Source: Marinobacter sp. Arc7-DN-1 (GTDB taxonomy: Bacteria > Pseudomonadota > Gammaproteobacteria > Pseudomonadales > Oleiphilaceae). From it: DNA of 64,000 nt. The position numbers and the translations under genes are program-made. Location of the stretch: positions 3,658,001 through 3,722,000 of the forward strand of contig NZ_CP031848.1 of the NCBI RefSeq assembly GCF_003441595.1, read 5' to 3'. Shown in pieces: positions 47,076-55,295 of this stretch; the stretch's first letter is position 1, and every line of letters starts with the position of its first letter. Under the pieces are notes generated by a model. It saw nothing but the letters and a program-made list of their open reading frames with translations. It did not search any database and was not told the DNA's origin.

Positions 47076-48461
47076 TCAGAGGTTGGATTCGGCAAATTCC
47101 GCCAGTACCGAACGGGGAACGCCCTGCAGGTGAATGTGGCCGCCGTGGCGGAAATCCTTGAAGCGTTCCGTCATGTAGGTGAGGCCAGAGCTCAGGGCGC
47201 TGAGGTAGGGTGTGTCGATCTGTGCCAGGTTGCCAAGGCAGATTACCTTTGAGCCGTTGCCGGCGCGGGTAATGATGGTCTTGATCTGGTGCGGCGTCAG
47301 GTTCTGGGATTCGTCGATGATGATCAGACTGTGCTGGAAGCTCCGGCCGCGGATGTAGTTCATCGACTTGAAGTGCAGGGGCACCTTACTGAGGATGTAA
47401 TCTACGCTGGCGGTCATGTTCTCGTCGTCTTCGTGCAGCGCTTCCAGATTGTCGACGATGGCGCCCAGCCAGGGCTCCATTTTCTCGGCCTCGGTGCCGG
47501 GCAGGAAGCCGATATCCTCGTCCAGCCCCTGGGTGGAGCGGGTGGCAATAATCCGTTTGTACAGTTTGCTGGCCACGGTCATCTCGATGCAGGCGGCCAG
47601 GGCCAGGATGGTTTTACCGGAACCGGCGGAGCCGGTGAGATTCACCAGATGGATATCGGGGTCCAGGAGCAGGTTCAGGGCCATGGCCTGGTAGATATCC
47701 CGAGGCACCAGACCCCAGACCTCCTCGTTCAGAAGATCATGCTGATGCAGGTCCTTAATGATGACCTGGGTGTCCGTGAGGTCTACCACCTTGCCGACAA
47801 AGCCCAGTTCATCCACCACAAACTCGTTGATCTTCAGCTTGGCCAGTTCCCCTTCCCGCTTCAGGATATGTTCCGTCGTGCCTTCCCGCTGGACGGTTTC
47901 CACCTTTTCGATGGTGTCCCAGAACGAGTTGGGAAACTCCCGGTACCCTTTGGGCAGCAGGTCAATGTCGTCCAGAAGCTGGTCGTTGTGGTAGTCCTGG
48001 GCTTCGACCCCGAAACCCCGCGCCTTGAGGCGCATATTGATGTCCTTGGACACCAGGATGATGTCCCGGGATTTGTGCCGGTCCTGCAGTGCCGCCAGGG
48101 TATTGATGATCTTGTTGTCGTTGAGGTGCTCCGGGAGGGAGTGGTTGCCCGTGTGCTCTGTGCTCATCAGGATCGACAGGCTGCCCAAGGGCTCGGCCTT
48201 TTTGCCCCGCACGATGGGAACGCCTTTCTCGATCTCCTTCGGGCTGGCATCGCCCAGCAGTTTGTCGATGTTACGGATGGCCTGGCGGCAGTCGGCGGCC
48301 ACGGCCTGTTTGCCGGATTTGAGGCTGTCGAGTTCTTCAAGGACCGTCATCGGGAGGATGACATCGTGTTCTTCAAAGTTCAGGAGGGCGTTCGGGTCGT
48401 GAATCAGGACGTTGGTGTCGAGGACGTACATCTTCCGGCGAGCTTGCGGTGCTCTGGGCAT
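47076..48461 (-). CDS. PIN-PhoH fusion protein (PhoH2-type NTPase/ribonuclease)
   Basis: A 461-residue fusion. The N-terminal PIN nuclease domain has D15 in YVLDTNVLI and further acidic residues (EELD, NDNKIINT). The C-terminal PhoH ATPase has Walker A GSAGSGKT (277-284) and Walker B LIIIDESQNL. In mycobacteria such PhoH2 proteins are RNA helicase/ribonucleases of toxin-antitoxin type, while in proteobacteria they occur as solitary genes of unknown target. It is followed by the duplicated terminators of the convergent chemoreceptor and lies 24 bp downstream of a CBS-domain gene on the same strand. Confidence 0.93.
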   Translation of the reverse strand: MPRAPQARRKMYVLDTNVLIHDPNALLNFEEHDVILPMTVLEELDSLKSGKQAVAADCRQAIRNIDKLLGDASPKEIEKGVPIVRGKKAEPLGSLSILMSTEHTGNHSLPEHLNDNKIINTLAALQDRHKSRDIILVSKDINMRLKARGFGVEAQDYHNDQLLDDIDLLPKGYREFPNSFWDTIEKVETVQREGTTEHILKREGELAKLKINEFVVDELGFVGKVVDLTDTQVIIKDLHQHDLLNEEVWGLVPRDIYQAMALNLLLDPDIHLVNLTGSAGSGKTILALAACIEMTVASKLYKRIIATRSTQGLDEDIGFLPGTEAEKMEPWLGAIVDNLEALHEDDENMTASVDYILSKVPLHFKSMNYIRGRSFQHSLIIIDESQNLTPHQIKTIITRAGNGSKVICLGNLAQIDTPYLSALSSGLTYMTERFKDFRHGGHIHLQGVPRSVLAEFAESNL

Positions 48462-48485
48462 AGGTGGCGCTACCTCTCTGGTGGC

Positions 48486-48977
48486 TCAGTCGTTACGGGC
48501 GCAGCGTTGCGTGAGTTCCTCATCCGAGATCACTTTCAGCATATCGTAAGTGGTTATGATGCCGGTAATTTTCGCATCCCTGGTGACAAAGATCCGGTGC
48601 AGGTGTTCACGCATCATGATATTCGCAATGTCGCGCACCGGCGTCGTCTCGTCAACCGATAAAACGATAGGGGTCATGATATCCCGGACTTCCACCGGCA
48701 CCTTGCCCATTTCTTCAAAGAGAACCATGCGCAGGCGCCGCGCTTCCTGATGCTCCTCGGGCGTCAGGTGCCGGTCAGCGTCGGAGCGCGTGGCATTCCA
48801 GCGGAACTCGGTGATGTCCTTCAGGGTGGCAATGCCCACGATCTCGCCATCGCCGTCCGTCACGGGGCTGCCGGTTATTTCGTTGTCGGTGAGAAAGCGG
48901 GCAAGCCGGTCCATGGTCCAGGATTGCGGAACGGCTTTGATGCTGGGTGTCATTATCTCAAAAGCGAGAACGGTCAT
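48486..48977 (-). CDS. CBS-domain protein
   Basis: About 163 residues made of two CBS domains (EIMTPSIKAVPQSWTMDRLARFL and DIMTPIVLSVDETTPVRDIANIM), joined by a charged linker (about 60-95). CBS pairs bind adenosyl ligands such as AMP or ATP and report energy state. No catalytic domain is attached, so it probably acts on a partner. The frame is open to 49040, but the ATG at 48975-48977 begins just before the first CBS domain; neither start has a strong ribosome site. It precedes the PIN-PhoH gene, which may be co-transcribed. Confidence 0.87.
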   Translation of the reverse strand: MTVLAFEIMTPSIKAVPQSWTMDRLARFLTDNEITGSPVTDGDGEIVGIATLKDITEFRWNATRSDADRHLTPEEHQEARRLRMVLFEEMGKVPVEVRDIMTPIVLSVDETTPVRDIANIMMREHLHRIFVTRDAKITGIITTYDMLKVISDEELTQRCARND

Positions 48978-49044
48978 TGAACGGGGCCTGCCTTGTGAAG
49001 TCCTTTCCCAAAGCTTAGCGTGTGATGCCTGTTGCGTCATCCCT

Positions 49045-49782
49045 TCAGGGCTCTGACCGGCTCACTCCGGCAAGCTTGCCGTTTTCGTCGTAGACCAGCC
49101 GATAGCTCTGGTACCTATCCAGGTTGGCGACCCGCTCCAGTTCCTCCATGGACCGCAGGGGGATATCCACCAGCAGAGCATTCACCAGCCAGCCGGGCAG
49201 CGAACCGTTGGGGTCGGTATGCTGAACCCAGACCATCCGGGTCTTGTCGCCCTCCGGAGTAAACCGGTACAGGGTGTCAGAGCGGTCAACCCTGACCCGG
49301 CTGCTGCTCTCCGCGCGCTGGTTCGGGGTGGCGTTCAGATCCATGACAATTTCACCGGAGGTCTCATCACCCCGGGTCCGGATGTGCAGCACATAGTCCC
49401 GGTCGGTGACGGGCCAGGGCATATCATTTACTGAATAGGCATACCGGTCGTGGAAGTCGCCCTTGCCAAAGCCATAGGATTCGGTGCAGTTGTGAACCCA
49501 CTCAACGCAGGAGCCGGGGTTGATCATCACCGCCATCAGGTTTTCGATAGGGGCATCAAGTACGCCAACGGCCTTGAAGGCCTTGAAGCTGGAGTCTGGC
49601 TGATCAATGGTATAGATACGGATGTGGTCTGCTTCCTTGCGTAGCGTCCATGCCTCGTCATCCTCGGCCGGCAGTTCTGCCCGGGCAGTGGCGGCCGCCA
49701 GGGCCGATACCAGTAATGCACAGACAAGCCCGCTGATGACAGAGGCCCAGCCCGTAATGCGATGGGCTCTGGTCTTTCTCAT
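49045..49782 (-). CDS. Secreted START-domain lipid-binding-like protein
   Basis: About 245 residues. A Sec signal peptide of about 35 residues (hydrophobic VISGLVCALLVSALAAA, cleavage after ARA) precedes a START domain: WTLRKEADHIRIYT at the start, NDMPWPVTDRDYV in the middle and PGWLVNALL with the C-terminal helix. START domains form a hydrophobic pocket for lipids. The ATG at 49780-49782 has AGGAA about nine bases upstream; a GTG nine bases further up is too close to it. Function in the periplasm is unknown. It lies 67 bp upstream of the CBS gene. Confidence 0.87.
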   Translation of the reverse strand: MRKTRAHRITGWASVISGLVCALLVSALAAATARAELPAEDDEAWTLRKEADHIRIYTIDQPDSSFKAFKAVGVLDAPIENLMAVMINPGSCVEWVHNCTESYGFGKGDFHDRYAYSVNDMPWPVTDRDYVLHIRTRGDETSGEIVMDLNATPNQRAESSSRVRVDRSDTLYRFTPEGDKTRMVWVQHTDPNGSLPGWLVNALLVDIPLRSMEELERVANLDRYQSYRLVYDENGKLAGVSRSEP

Positions 49783-49918
49783 AAGGTACACTTCCTTGAC
49801 GATGGTGGGCCGAGTCTAGCATGAGGTTCCGACCGGCACGGCGACGGAAACAGTGGATTGTGAACCAGGTAACTACCTGTCGGTCACGTCCTACACATTG
49901 GCCTGATCTGGCGCGACT

Positions 49919-50926
49919 ATGACAATAAAAAAACTGATCAATGGTAAGGGGCAGGTTGTTCCCGGTGTTCTGGATGAGCCGGTAGACGAGATCAACTACC
50001 TGGATTACGACCTGCGCACGGTGATGGACCGTCCCCGATCCCGCCTGGCCCGGCGCTGGCGGTTTAACCAGTTCCAGTTTGTCAGCGCGATGGGTCCCGG
50101 GTGGGTGTTTGGCCTGGCGGTGGTGGATCTGAGGCTGCTTGGAAACGGCTTTTTCTATCTCTACGACTTCGAGACCGGCCAGATGATGGAGCAGACGTTT
50201 CTGCAGCCCCTGGCCCGTGAAACCCGCATCGAGCCCTTTCCTGAGCATGGTATGGCCTCTTTTGGCAAGGGCGACGTTGCCATGCGTATTCTCCCGTTTG
50301 CGGGAGGTCGCAATGTTTCGGTGTCTGCCCCCGGGGGAATCCGCATCGAACTGACCCTGAAGGAGGACCAGGACCCTCTCCGTCTGGTTTGCCCGGCGGG
50401 CTACAACGGCTGGGTGTTTACCCGCAAATCCGCAGGTTTACCGGTGGAGGGGGAAGTGCGCTGGGATCACAGGATCTGGCGTTGTGATAGGGATACCCGG
50501 GGGTCGATTGACTGGAGCTGCGGTTTTATGCGCCGGGAAACCGCCTGGAACTGGGCTTGCCTGGCCGGCCGTTTACAGGATGGCCGGTCCGTTGGTCTGA
50601 ATCTGGCCGCTGGCGTGAATGAAACCGGTATGACAGAAAATGCGCTCTGGCTGGATGGCAAGTGCCACAAACTGGGCGCCGCGCAATTCCGTTTCGACCG
50701 TTACCAGCCGGGCAGTGACTGGCGCGTGGCCACGGAGGATGGCAGTGTAGATCTGCACTTCGCTCCGGCCGGTGTGCGTAAGGAGAAGCTGAATGCCCTG
50801 GTGCTGGCATCCAACTTTCGCCAGTACGTTGGCACGTTTAATGGAACGGTGACCGATGAGGCGGGCACCCGAATTCCCGTGAGGGGCTTACGGGGACTGA
50901 TGGAGGATCATTTTGCCCGGTGGTAG
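49919..50926 (+). CDS. DUF2804-family protein
   Basis: A 335-residue soluble protein rich in Trp and beta strands, with NYLDYDLRTVMDRPRSRLARRWRFNQFQF near the start and GFMRRETAWNWACLAG later, matching my recollection of the DUF2804 family. No signal peptide or catalytic motif is obvious; paired Trp-rich beta sandwiches suggest a lipid or carotenoid-like ligand fold. Function is unknown. It is monocistronic and convergent with minE; the hairpin at 50932-50953 sits between them. Confidence 0.75.
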   Translation: MTIKKLINGKGQVVPGVLDEPVDEINYLDYDLRTVMDRPRSRLARRWRFNQFQFVSAMGPGWVFGLAVVDLRLLGNGFFYLYDFETGQMMEQTFLQPLARETRIEPFPEHGMASFGKGDVAMRILPFAGGRNVSVSAPGGIRIELTLKEDQDPLRLVCPAGYNGWVFTRKSAGLPVEGEVRWDHRIWRCDRDTRGSIDWSCGFMRRETAWNWACLAGRLQDGRSVGLNLAAGVNETGMTENALWLDGKCHKLGAAQFRFDRYQPGSDWRVATEDGSVDLHFAPAGVRKEKLNALVLASNFRQYVGTFNGTVTDEAGTRIPVRGLRGLMEDHFARW

Positions 50927-50953
50927 GAAAAACCTGCCCTGTGCAGGGCAGGT
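50926..50953 (-). terminator. Terminator of the min operon
   Basis: ACCTGCCC and GGGCAGGT with a six-base loop; on the minus strand it is followed by a T5 run and then CC, 8 bp past the minE stop. The T-run overlaps the last codon of the convergent gene. Confidence 0.8.
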
Positions 50954-50961
50954 GTTCGGGG

Positions 50962-51216
50962 TTATCGTTCGGGAAGTGTGACGTTCAGCTCCAGGACTGA
51001 ACAGCTTTCATTGCGGTCGACTTCCACCTGTACCATGTCGTCACTGATCTGAACGTACTTGCGGATGACCGCGAGCAGTTCCTGTTGCAGTTGGGGCAGG
51101 TAATCCGGCTGGTCACGCTGGCCGCGTTCATGGGCGACGATGATCTGGAGCCGTTCTTTGGCCACACTGGCCGTGTTATTGCTTTTTTTGCCTTTGAAGT
51201 AATCCAGGAAACTCAT
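50962..51216 (-). CDS. minE: Cell division topological specificity factor MinE
   Basis: An 84-residue protein. N-terminal membrane-targeting MSFLDYFKG is followed by the MinD-interacting segment [17 protein letters not shown] and the C-terminal dimerisation domain. MinE drives the pole-to-pole oscillation of MinCD that keeps the division septum at midcell. It begins three bases after minD. Confidence 0.97.
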   Translation of the reverse strand: MSFLDYFKGKKSNNTASVAKERLQIIVAHERGQRDQPDYLPQLQQELLAVIRKYVQISDDMVQVEVDRNESCSVLELNVTLPER

Positions 51217-51219
51217 CCC

Positions 51220-52032
51220 TTAGCCTCCCTTGAACATCCGTGAGAAGAAACCCTTTTTCTGGGCGGTCATGAAACGGTGCTCCCGGTCCTCACCCAGCAG
51301 GCGTGCTACCGCATCTTCATAGGCCTGGCCCGCGTCGCTGTCCTCTTCCAGAATAACCGGCACGCCCTGGTTGGACGCGTTCAGTACAATCTGGCTCTCC
51401 GGGATAACACCCAGTAGCGGGATGGCGAGAATTTCCTCGACATCGGCCACCGACAGCATCTCGCCCCTTTCTACCCGGGAGGGGTTGTAGCGGGTGAGCA
51501 GCAGGTGTTCTTTCACCGGGTCCTGACTCATTTCGGCCCGTCGGGATTTGCTCTGCAGAATGCCCAGAATGCGATCCGAATCCCGGACCGAAGACACTTC
51601 CGGGTTGGTGACCACCACGGCCTCGTCGGCATAGTACAGGGCCATCATGGCGCCGTGCTCGATGCCGGCCGGAGAATCACAGACGATGTAGTCAAACGTC
51701 TCGGACAGCTCGTTAATGATTTTTTCGACGCCTTCCTTGGTCAGGGCTTCTTTTTCCCGGGTCTGGGACGCCGGGAGGATATATAGCGTGTTGACCCGTT
51801 TATCCCGGATCAGTGCCTGATTGAGGGACGCCTCGCCCTGAATGACGTTGACAAAATCGTACACGACGCGGCGCTCGCAGTTCATGATCAGGTCAAGGTT
51901 GCGCAGGCCCACGTCGAAATCAATAACGACGGTTTTGTGGCCTCGTCTGGCAAGGCCGGTGCTGATTGAGGCGCTGGTGGTGGTTTTGCCAACGCCGCCC
52001 TTTCCTGAGGTAACGACAATGATTCTAGCCAA
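51220..52032 (-). CDS. minD: Septum site-determining ATPase MinD
   Basis: A 270-residue deviant Walker A ATPase, VVTSGKGGVGKTT at the N-terminus with the signature lysine, DFDVGLRNLD (switch I) and CDSPAGIE (switch II). The last residues QKKGFFSRMFKGG form the amphipathic membrane-targeting helix. It recruits MinC to the membrane and is released by MinE. There is a 77-bp gap to minC upstream. Confidence 0.97.
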   Translation of the reverse strand: MARIIVVTSGKGGVGKTTTSASISTGLARRGHKTVVIDFDVGLRNLDLIMNCERRVVYDFVNVIQGEASLNQALIRDKRVNTLYILPASQTREKEALTKEGVEKIINELSETFDYIVCDSPAGIEHGAMMALYYADEAVVVTNPEVSSVRDSDRILGILQSKSRRAEMSQDPVKEHLLLTRYNPSRVERGEMLSVADVEEILAIPLLGVIPESQIVLNASNQGVPVILEEDSDAGQAYEDAVARLLGEDREHRFMTAQKKGFFSRMFKGG

Positions 52033-52109
52033 GGTTCTGTTCCTGTTTCGCGGTGGATTCGTCGTGTCTGCCGAATTATCCGGTCAAGTTATTGTATTCA
52101 GCTCCAATA

Positions 52110-52871
52110 TCAGGCCTTGTCCAGTGGCGTCACCACCAGCAGGTCGTCCCTGAGCTGGATCTGCACAGCGCTTTTCCAGCCATTGTCCTGGAGATCTTCA
52201 GAGATTTTATAGTGTCCCGCAATGGACACAAGCTCTGCCTCCAGGGATTGACAGAATATCCGCGCGGACTCCGCCCCGTGGATGCCTGCCAGTGCCCGGC
52301 CCCTCAAGGGGCCGTAGACATGAATATTGCCTGCCGCAAGCACTTCGGCCCCGGCCTGGACCGGCGCCAGAATCACCAGGTCGCCTTCCGGGGCGTGGAT
52401 TTGCTGGCCGGAGCGAACGGGCTGGCTGATGATGCGGGCAGGGGGCGGATCACCAGCGCCGGCCGAAGGCGCCTGAGCAGCCGCTGTCTCCGCTTCCGGA
52501 GCGGCGGGCTGATCGGTTTCGTGGCTCCGGTCCCGCTGGCCGCTGCCGGGCAGGAGTGCCAGGGCCGCTCCACGGGCCAGGCGGCGCTGGTCTTCATTAC
52601 CGCCCCGGACGCCGATAACGTGGATGTGGTTGCGCCGGCAGGTGCCAATAATCTTGAAGAAGTCGAGTTCACTGTCCAGCCCCTGGTACTTTTCCAGGCT
52701 GATGATCAGCGGAATATCCTTGAAGAACCCGGGTGCCTGGCTGATCTTGTCCCGCAGGACCTCTTCGAACTCGCCGTCGTCAAAGTAGTAGAGCTCCAGG
52801 GCTGTCATGGACACGCTGGCGCTTTTTAGCTGAAAACCCTGTTTTACCCCGGAGGTGGCGGTATCGCTCAT
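52110..52871 (-). CDS. minC: Septum formation inhibitor MinC
   Basis: A 253-residue FtsZ-polymerisation inhibitor. The N-terminal MinC domain (KSASVSMTALELYYFD) is joined by a Pro/Ala-rich linker (about 115-150) to the C-terminal beta-helix with QPVRSGQQIHAPEGDLVILAPV, AGAEVLAAGNIHVYG and LRGRALAG, which dimerises and binds MinD. The ATG overlaps the stop of the HopJ-like gene by four bases, so the min operon here appears to begin with two extra genes. Confidence 0.96.
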   Translation of the reverse strand: MSDTATSGVKQGFQLKSASVSMTALELYYFDDGEFEEVLRDKISQAPGFFKDIPLIISLEKYQGLDSELDFFKIIGTCRRNHIHVIGVRGGNEDQRRLARGAALALLPGSGQRDRSHETDQPAAPEAETAAAQAPSAGAGDPPPARIISQPVRSGQQIHAPEGDLVILAPVQAGAEVLAAGNIHVYGPLRGRALAGIHGAESARIFCQSLEAELVSIAGHYKISEDLQDNGWKSAVQIQLRDDLLVVTPLDKA

Positions 52872-53257
52872 GAAGGAGTCTCTTCCCTGGTCATGTTATC
52901 GGTTGGGTTCGGGCGCTGCCGAAGTGGCACGCCTTCGAATCGGATGCCGGACCATCCGGTGCTGATAAACTGGCGGATGTTGCCGTGGCCCTCGCCGGCC
53001 GGGTCGTCCAGAACCTGTTGATAGTGCTGGGCAAACAGTTTGAGTGTGTCAACTTCACTCAGGTTGCAGTACTGGCCAAGGGCAAAGATCCGGCAGGAGC
53101 CGGCGTTTTCGCCTTCCGCGTTGACCAGAGGGCCGTTCCGGAACCCACAGGGCTGATACTCAAAGTGCTGTTCAATCAGGGCCAGGGAATCTTCGAAGTT
53201 GGCATGGCCAGCGTCCAGGGATGCCAGATGGATCCTCACGGCATCTTTTATGGTCAT
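52868..53257 (-). CDS. HopJ-type protein upstream of minC
   Basis: A 129-residue soluble protein. The segments FEDSLALIEQHFEYQP, FRNGPLVNAEGENAGSCRIFA and FAQHYQQVLDDPAGEGHGNIRQF are characteristic of the HopJ family, named after a Pseudomonas type III effector but widespread in free-living bacteria, where its job is unknown. There is no secretion apparatus or signal here. Its ATG overlaps the DUF1244 stop by one base and its stop overlaps the minC ATG by four, so it is translated with the division genes. Confidence 0.88.
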   Translation of the reverse strand: MTIKDAVRIHLASLDAGHANFEDSLALIEQHFEYQPCGFRNGPLVNAEGENAGSCRIFALGQYCNLSEVDTLKLFAQHYQQVLDDPAGEGHGNIRQFISTGWSGIRFEGVPLRQRPNPTDNMTREETPS

Positions 53258-53535
53258 TATTTGTGTTCCTGCTTGGGGCCTTTTTGGTAGAGGGCTTTCC
53301 AGTCCTCGTAGGGCATGCCATAGATTTCTTCCCGGGCTTGCGGATCGGAAATCTCGAACCCCCGCTCATCCGCCTCCGCCCGATACCACTTGGACAGGCA
53401 GTTTCGACAGAAACCCGCCAGGTTCATCATGTCGATATTCTGCACACCGGTGTTCTCACGCAGGTGGCTGACCAGTCGGCGAAAGGCGGCTGCTTCAATT
53501 TCGGTGCGTTCTGCTTCAGGAATCGGGTTGCTCAT
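53257..53535 (-). CDS. DUF1244-family protein
   Basis: A 92-residue protein matching the DUF1244 family: AAFRRLVSHLRENTGVQNIDMMNLAGFCRNCLSKWY, with a CxxC pair (FCRNC) that could bind metal or act in redox, and the later REEIYGMPYEDWK. Function is unknown. It is the first gene of the DUF1244-hopJ-minCDE set and divergent from dinB. Confidence 0.88.
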   Translation of the reverse strand: MSNPIPEAERTEIEAAAFRRLVSHLRENTGVQNIDMMNLAGFCRNCLSKWYRAEADERGFEISDPQAREEIYGMPYEDWKALYQKGPKQEHK

Positions 53536-53610
53536 GGTGGCCTCGCAATGGTTGGTGCGTCGGTTGATAGGGTTCCTGACATTCTCTGCATGTTAGCTTA
53601 AGATACAAGG

Positions 53611-53626
53611 CTGTATAAATGTACAG
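53611..53626 (+). promoter_or_regulatory. LexA box (SOS operator) of dinB
   Basis: CTGTATAAATGTACAG has the invariant CTGT-N8-ACAG of the gammaproteobacterial SOS box and overlaps a TATAAA that may be the -10 element. It lies 22 bp before the dinB ATG and shows that the upstream ATG at 53619, inside the box, is not the start. Confidence 0.9.
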
Positions 53627-53648
53627 AAAGTCGACGCGAGCCCTGATT

Positions 53649-54713
53649 ATGCCACAACGCAAGATCATCCATGTGGATTGTGACTGCTTCTATGCGGCGG
53701 TGGAGATGCGGGACGATCCCAGCCTCCGGGATGTGCCGCTGGCAGTAGGTGGCGATGGGGGCCGGGGCGTGGTGACCACCTGCAACTACAGGGCACGTGC
53801 CTTCGGGGTTCGCTCGGCGATGCCGGGTAGCGAGGCGCGGCGGCTTTGCCCCGGGCTGGTGACGGTGCCGCCGGATATGGGCCGGTACCGGGCGGTATCA
53901 CAGCAGGTGATGGCTATCCTGCGGGAGCTGACGGACCTGGTGGAGCCTCTTTCGCTGGATGAAGCGTTCCTCGATGTCTCCGATGTATCCGATTACAAGG
54001 GCAGCGCCACACTGATGGCCCGCCATCTTCGGGAGCGGGTTTTCCGGGACGTCGGTATCACCATTTCCGCCGGCGTCGCCCCCAACAAGTTTCTTGCCAA
54101 GATTGCCAGTGACTGGGAAAAGCCCGACGGACTGTTTGTTATCCGCCCGGACGATGTCGAGGGCTTCGTGCAGGGGCTGCCGGTTGAGAAGCTGTTCGGG
54201 GTGGGGCAGGTAACTGCCTCGAAACTGCACGCGCTCGGTATTCAGACCTGCGGTGATATGCAGGCACTCGGGGCGGATGTGTTAATCGAGCGGTTCGGTA
54301 AACAGGGTTACCGTCTCCATGAAATGGCCCATGGCCGGGATGAGCGGGCAGTGGTGGTGTCGCGGATTGCCAAGTCGGTCAGCGTGGAGCGAACCTTTTC
54401 CCAGGATTTGCCGGATATGGCGGCCTGCGAGACTGTTATGGCCTCTCTGGTAGCCGACCTCAATCTGCGGCTATCCCGCAAGGCGCGTCGGAAACCGATC
54501 CACAAACTCTTCATCAAGATCCGCTACAGTGATTTCTCAACCCACACTCTGGAGCGGGTCCGGGAGCAGGTCCGGGAGCCCGCCCTGGAAGATTACCTGC
54601 CGCTGCTTGCGGAGCTGGTCACCAATCGGGAAAGGCCGGTGCGGCTGCTGGGGCTGGGCGTGCGTTTTCGCAATGATGACGCCCCTGTTACGCAGTTGCG
54701 CCTGTTCGACTAG
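53649..54713 (+). CDS. dinB: DNA polymerase IV
   Basis: A 354-residue Y-family translesion polymerase. Catalytic carboxylates are seen in [13 protein letters not shown] (D10) and SLDEAFLDV. The helix-hairpin-helix region ([14 protein letters not shown]) and little-finger domain follow. The C-terminal beta-clamp-binding motif is QLRLFD at the very end. It copies past lesions with low fidelity during the SOS response, in agreement with the LexA box upstream. It is convergent with the PAP2 gene (three bases apart). Confidence 0.96.
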   Translation: MPQRKIIHVDCDCFYAAVEMRDDPSLRDVPLAVGGDGGRGVVTTCNYRARAFGVRSAMPGSEARRLCPGLVTVPPDMGRYRAVSQQVMAILRELTDLVEPLSLDEAFLDVSDVSDYKGSATLMARHLRERVFRDVGITISAGVAPNKFLAKIASDWEKPDGLFVIRPDDVEGFVQGLPVEKLFGVGQVTASKLHALGIQTCGDMQALGADVLIERFGKQGYRLHEMAHGRDERAVVVSRIAKSVSVERTFSQDLPDMAACETVMASLVADLNLRLSRKARRKPIHKLFIKIRYSDFSTHTLERVREQVREPALEDYLPLLAELVTNRERPVRLLGLGVRFRNDDAPVTQLRLFD

Positions 54714-54716
54714 CGC

Positions 54717-55295
54717 TCAGGCAGATCCTGTGAAAAGCCTGGCGAAGTCCGGGTACAGCCAGATCATCGCAGCATAACCCATCAGGCCGCCAATGAGCGC
54801 GCCTGCGGCGACGTCGCTGGGGTAGTGTAGCCCGAGAACCACCCGAGAGGCGGCAACGCTGACGGTAAATGGAAGAACCAGAAGCGCGAGCGCCGGTTCG
54901 GCCACGGTCAGCATAACCTGAAAGCAGGCGGCGTGGAGGGTGTGGCCGGAGGGGAAGCTGTAGCGGTCCAGTGGTGGTGTGCCGCAGTTGATGGCCGGAA
55001 AGGAGATAAAGGGGCGTTCCCGAATAAGCCAGCGCTTCAACAGCTTGTAGCTGATAGTGCAGCTGAGCCCGGTCAGCGCCATGAGCAGGGCCAGGCCGAG
55101 TCCGGATTCCGGATGGATAAAGGGGAAGGACAGAATCAGGGTGTACCAGAACCAGCCGTCCCCGAGCCGGCTGACCAGGCGGAAGTAGCCCAGGGCTGCC
55201 GGGAAATGAACGACACGGTTGATGGACTGGCAGAAAGCGACTTCCCGCTGGTCTGCCAGTTCAAAGAAGCGAGACGCTTTGCTTGTTAATGGCAT
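54717..55295 (-). CDS. PAP2-family membrane phosphatase
   Basis: A 192-residue integral membrane protein with the three phosphatase motifs: KRWLIRERP, SFPSGHTLH and SRVVLGLHYPSD, in the usual order between membrane helices. Family members dephosphorylate lipids such as phosphatidic acid or undecaprenyl pyrophosphate. The ATG at 55293-55295 lies 35 bp inside the 3' end of the glycosyltransferase gene; a start further up is open but lacks a family match. The coupling suggests both work on the same glycolipid. Confidence 0.9.
   Translation of the reverse strand: MPLTSKASRFFELADQREVAFCQSINRVVHFPAALGYFRLVSRLGDGWFWYTLILSFPFIHPESGLGLALLMALTGLSCTISYKLLKRWLIRERPFISFPAINCGTPPLDRYSFPSGHTLHAACFQVMLTVAEPALALLVLPFTVSVAASRVVLGLHYPSDVAAGALIGGLMGYAAMIWLYPDFARLFTGSA

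Noticed and set aside
53619..53648. Upstream ATG start for dinB
   Set aside because: The ATG lies inside the LexA box, and homologues begin at the [12 protein letters not shown] position.
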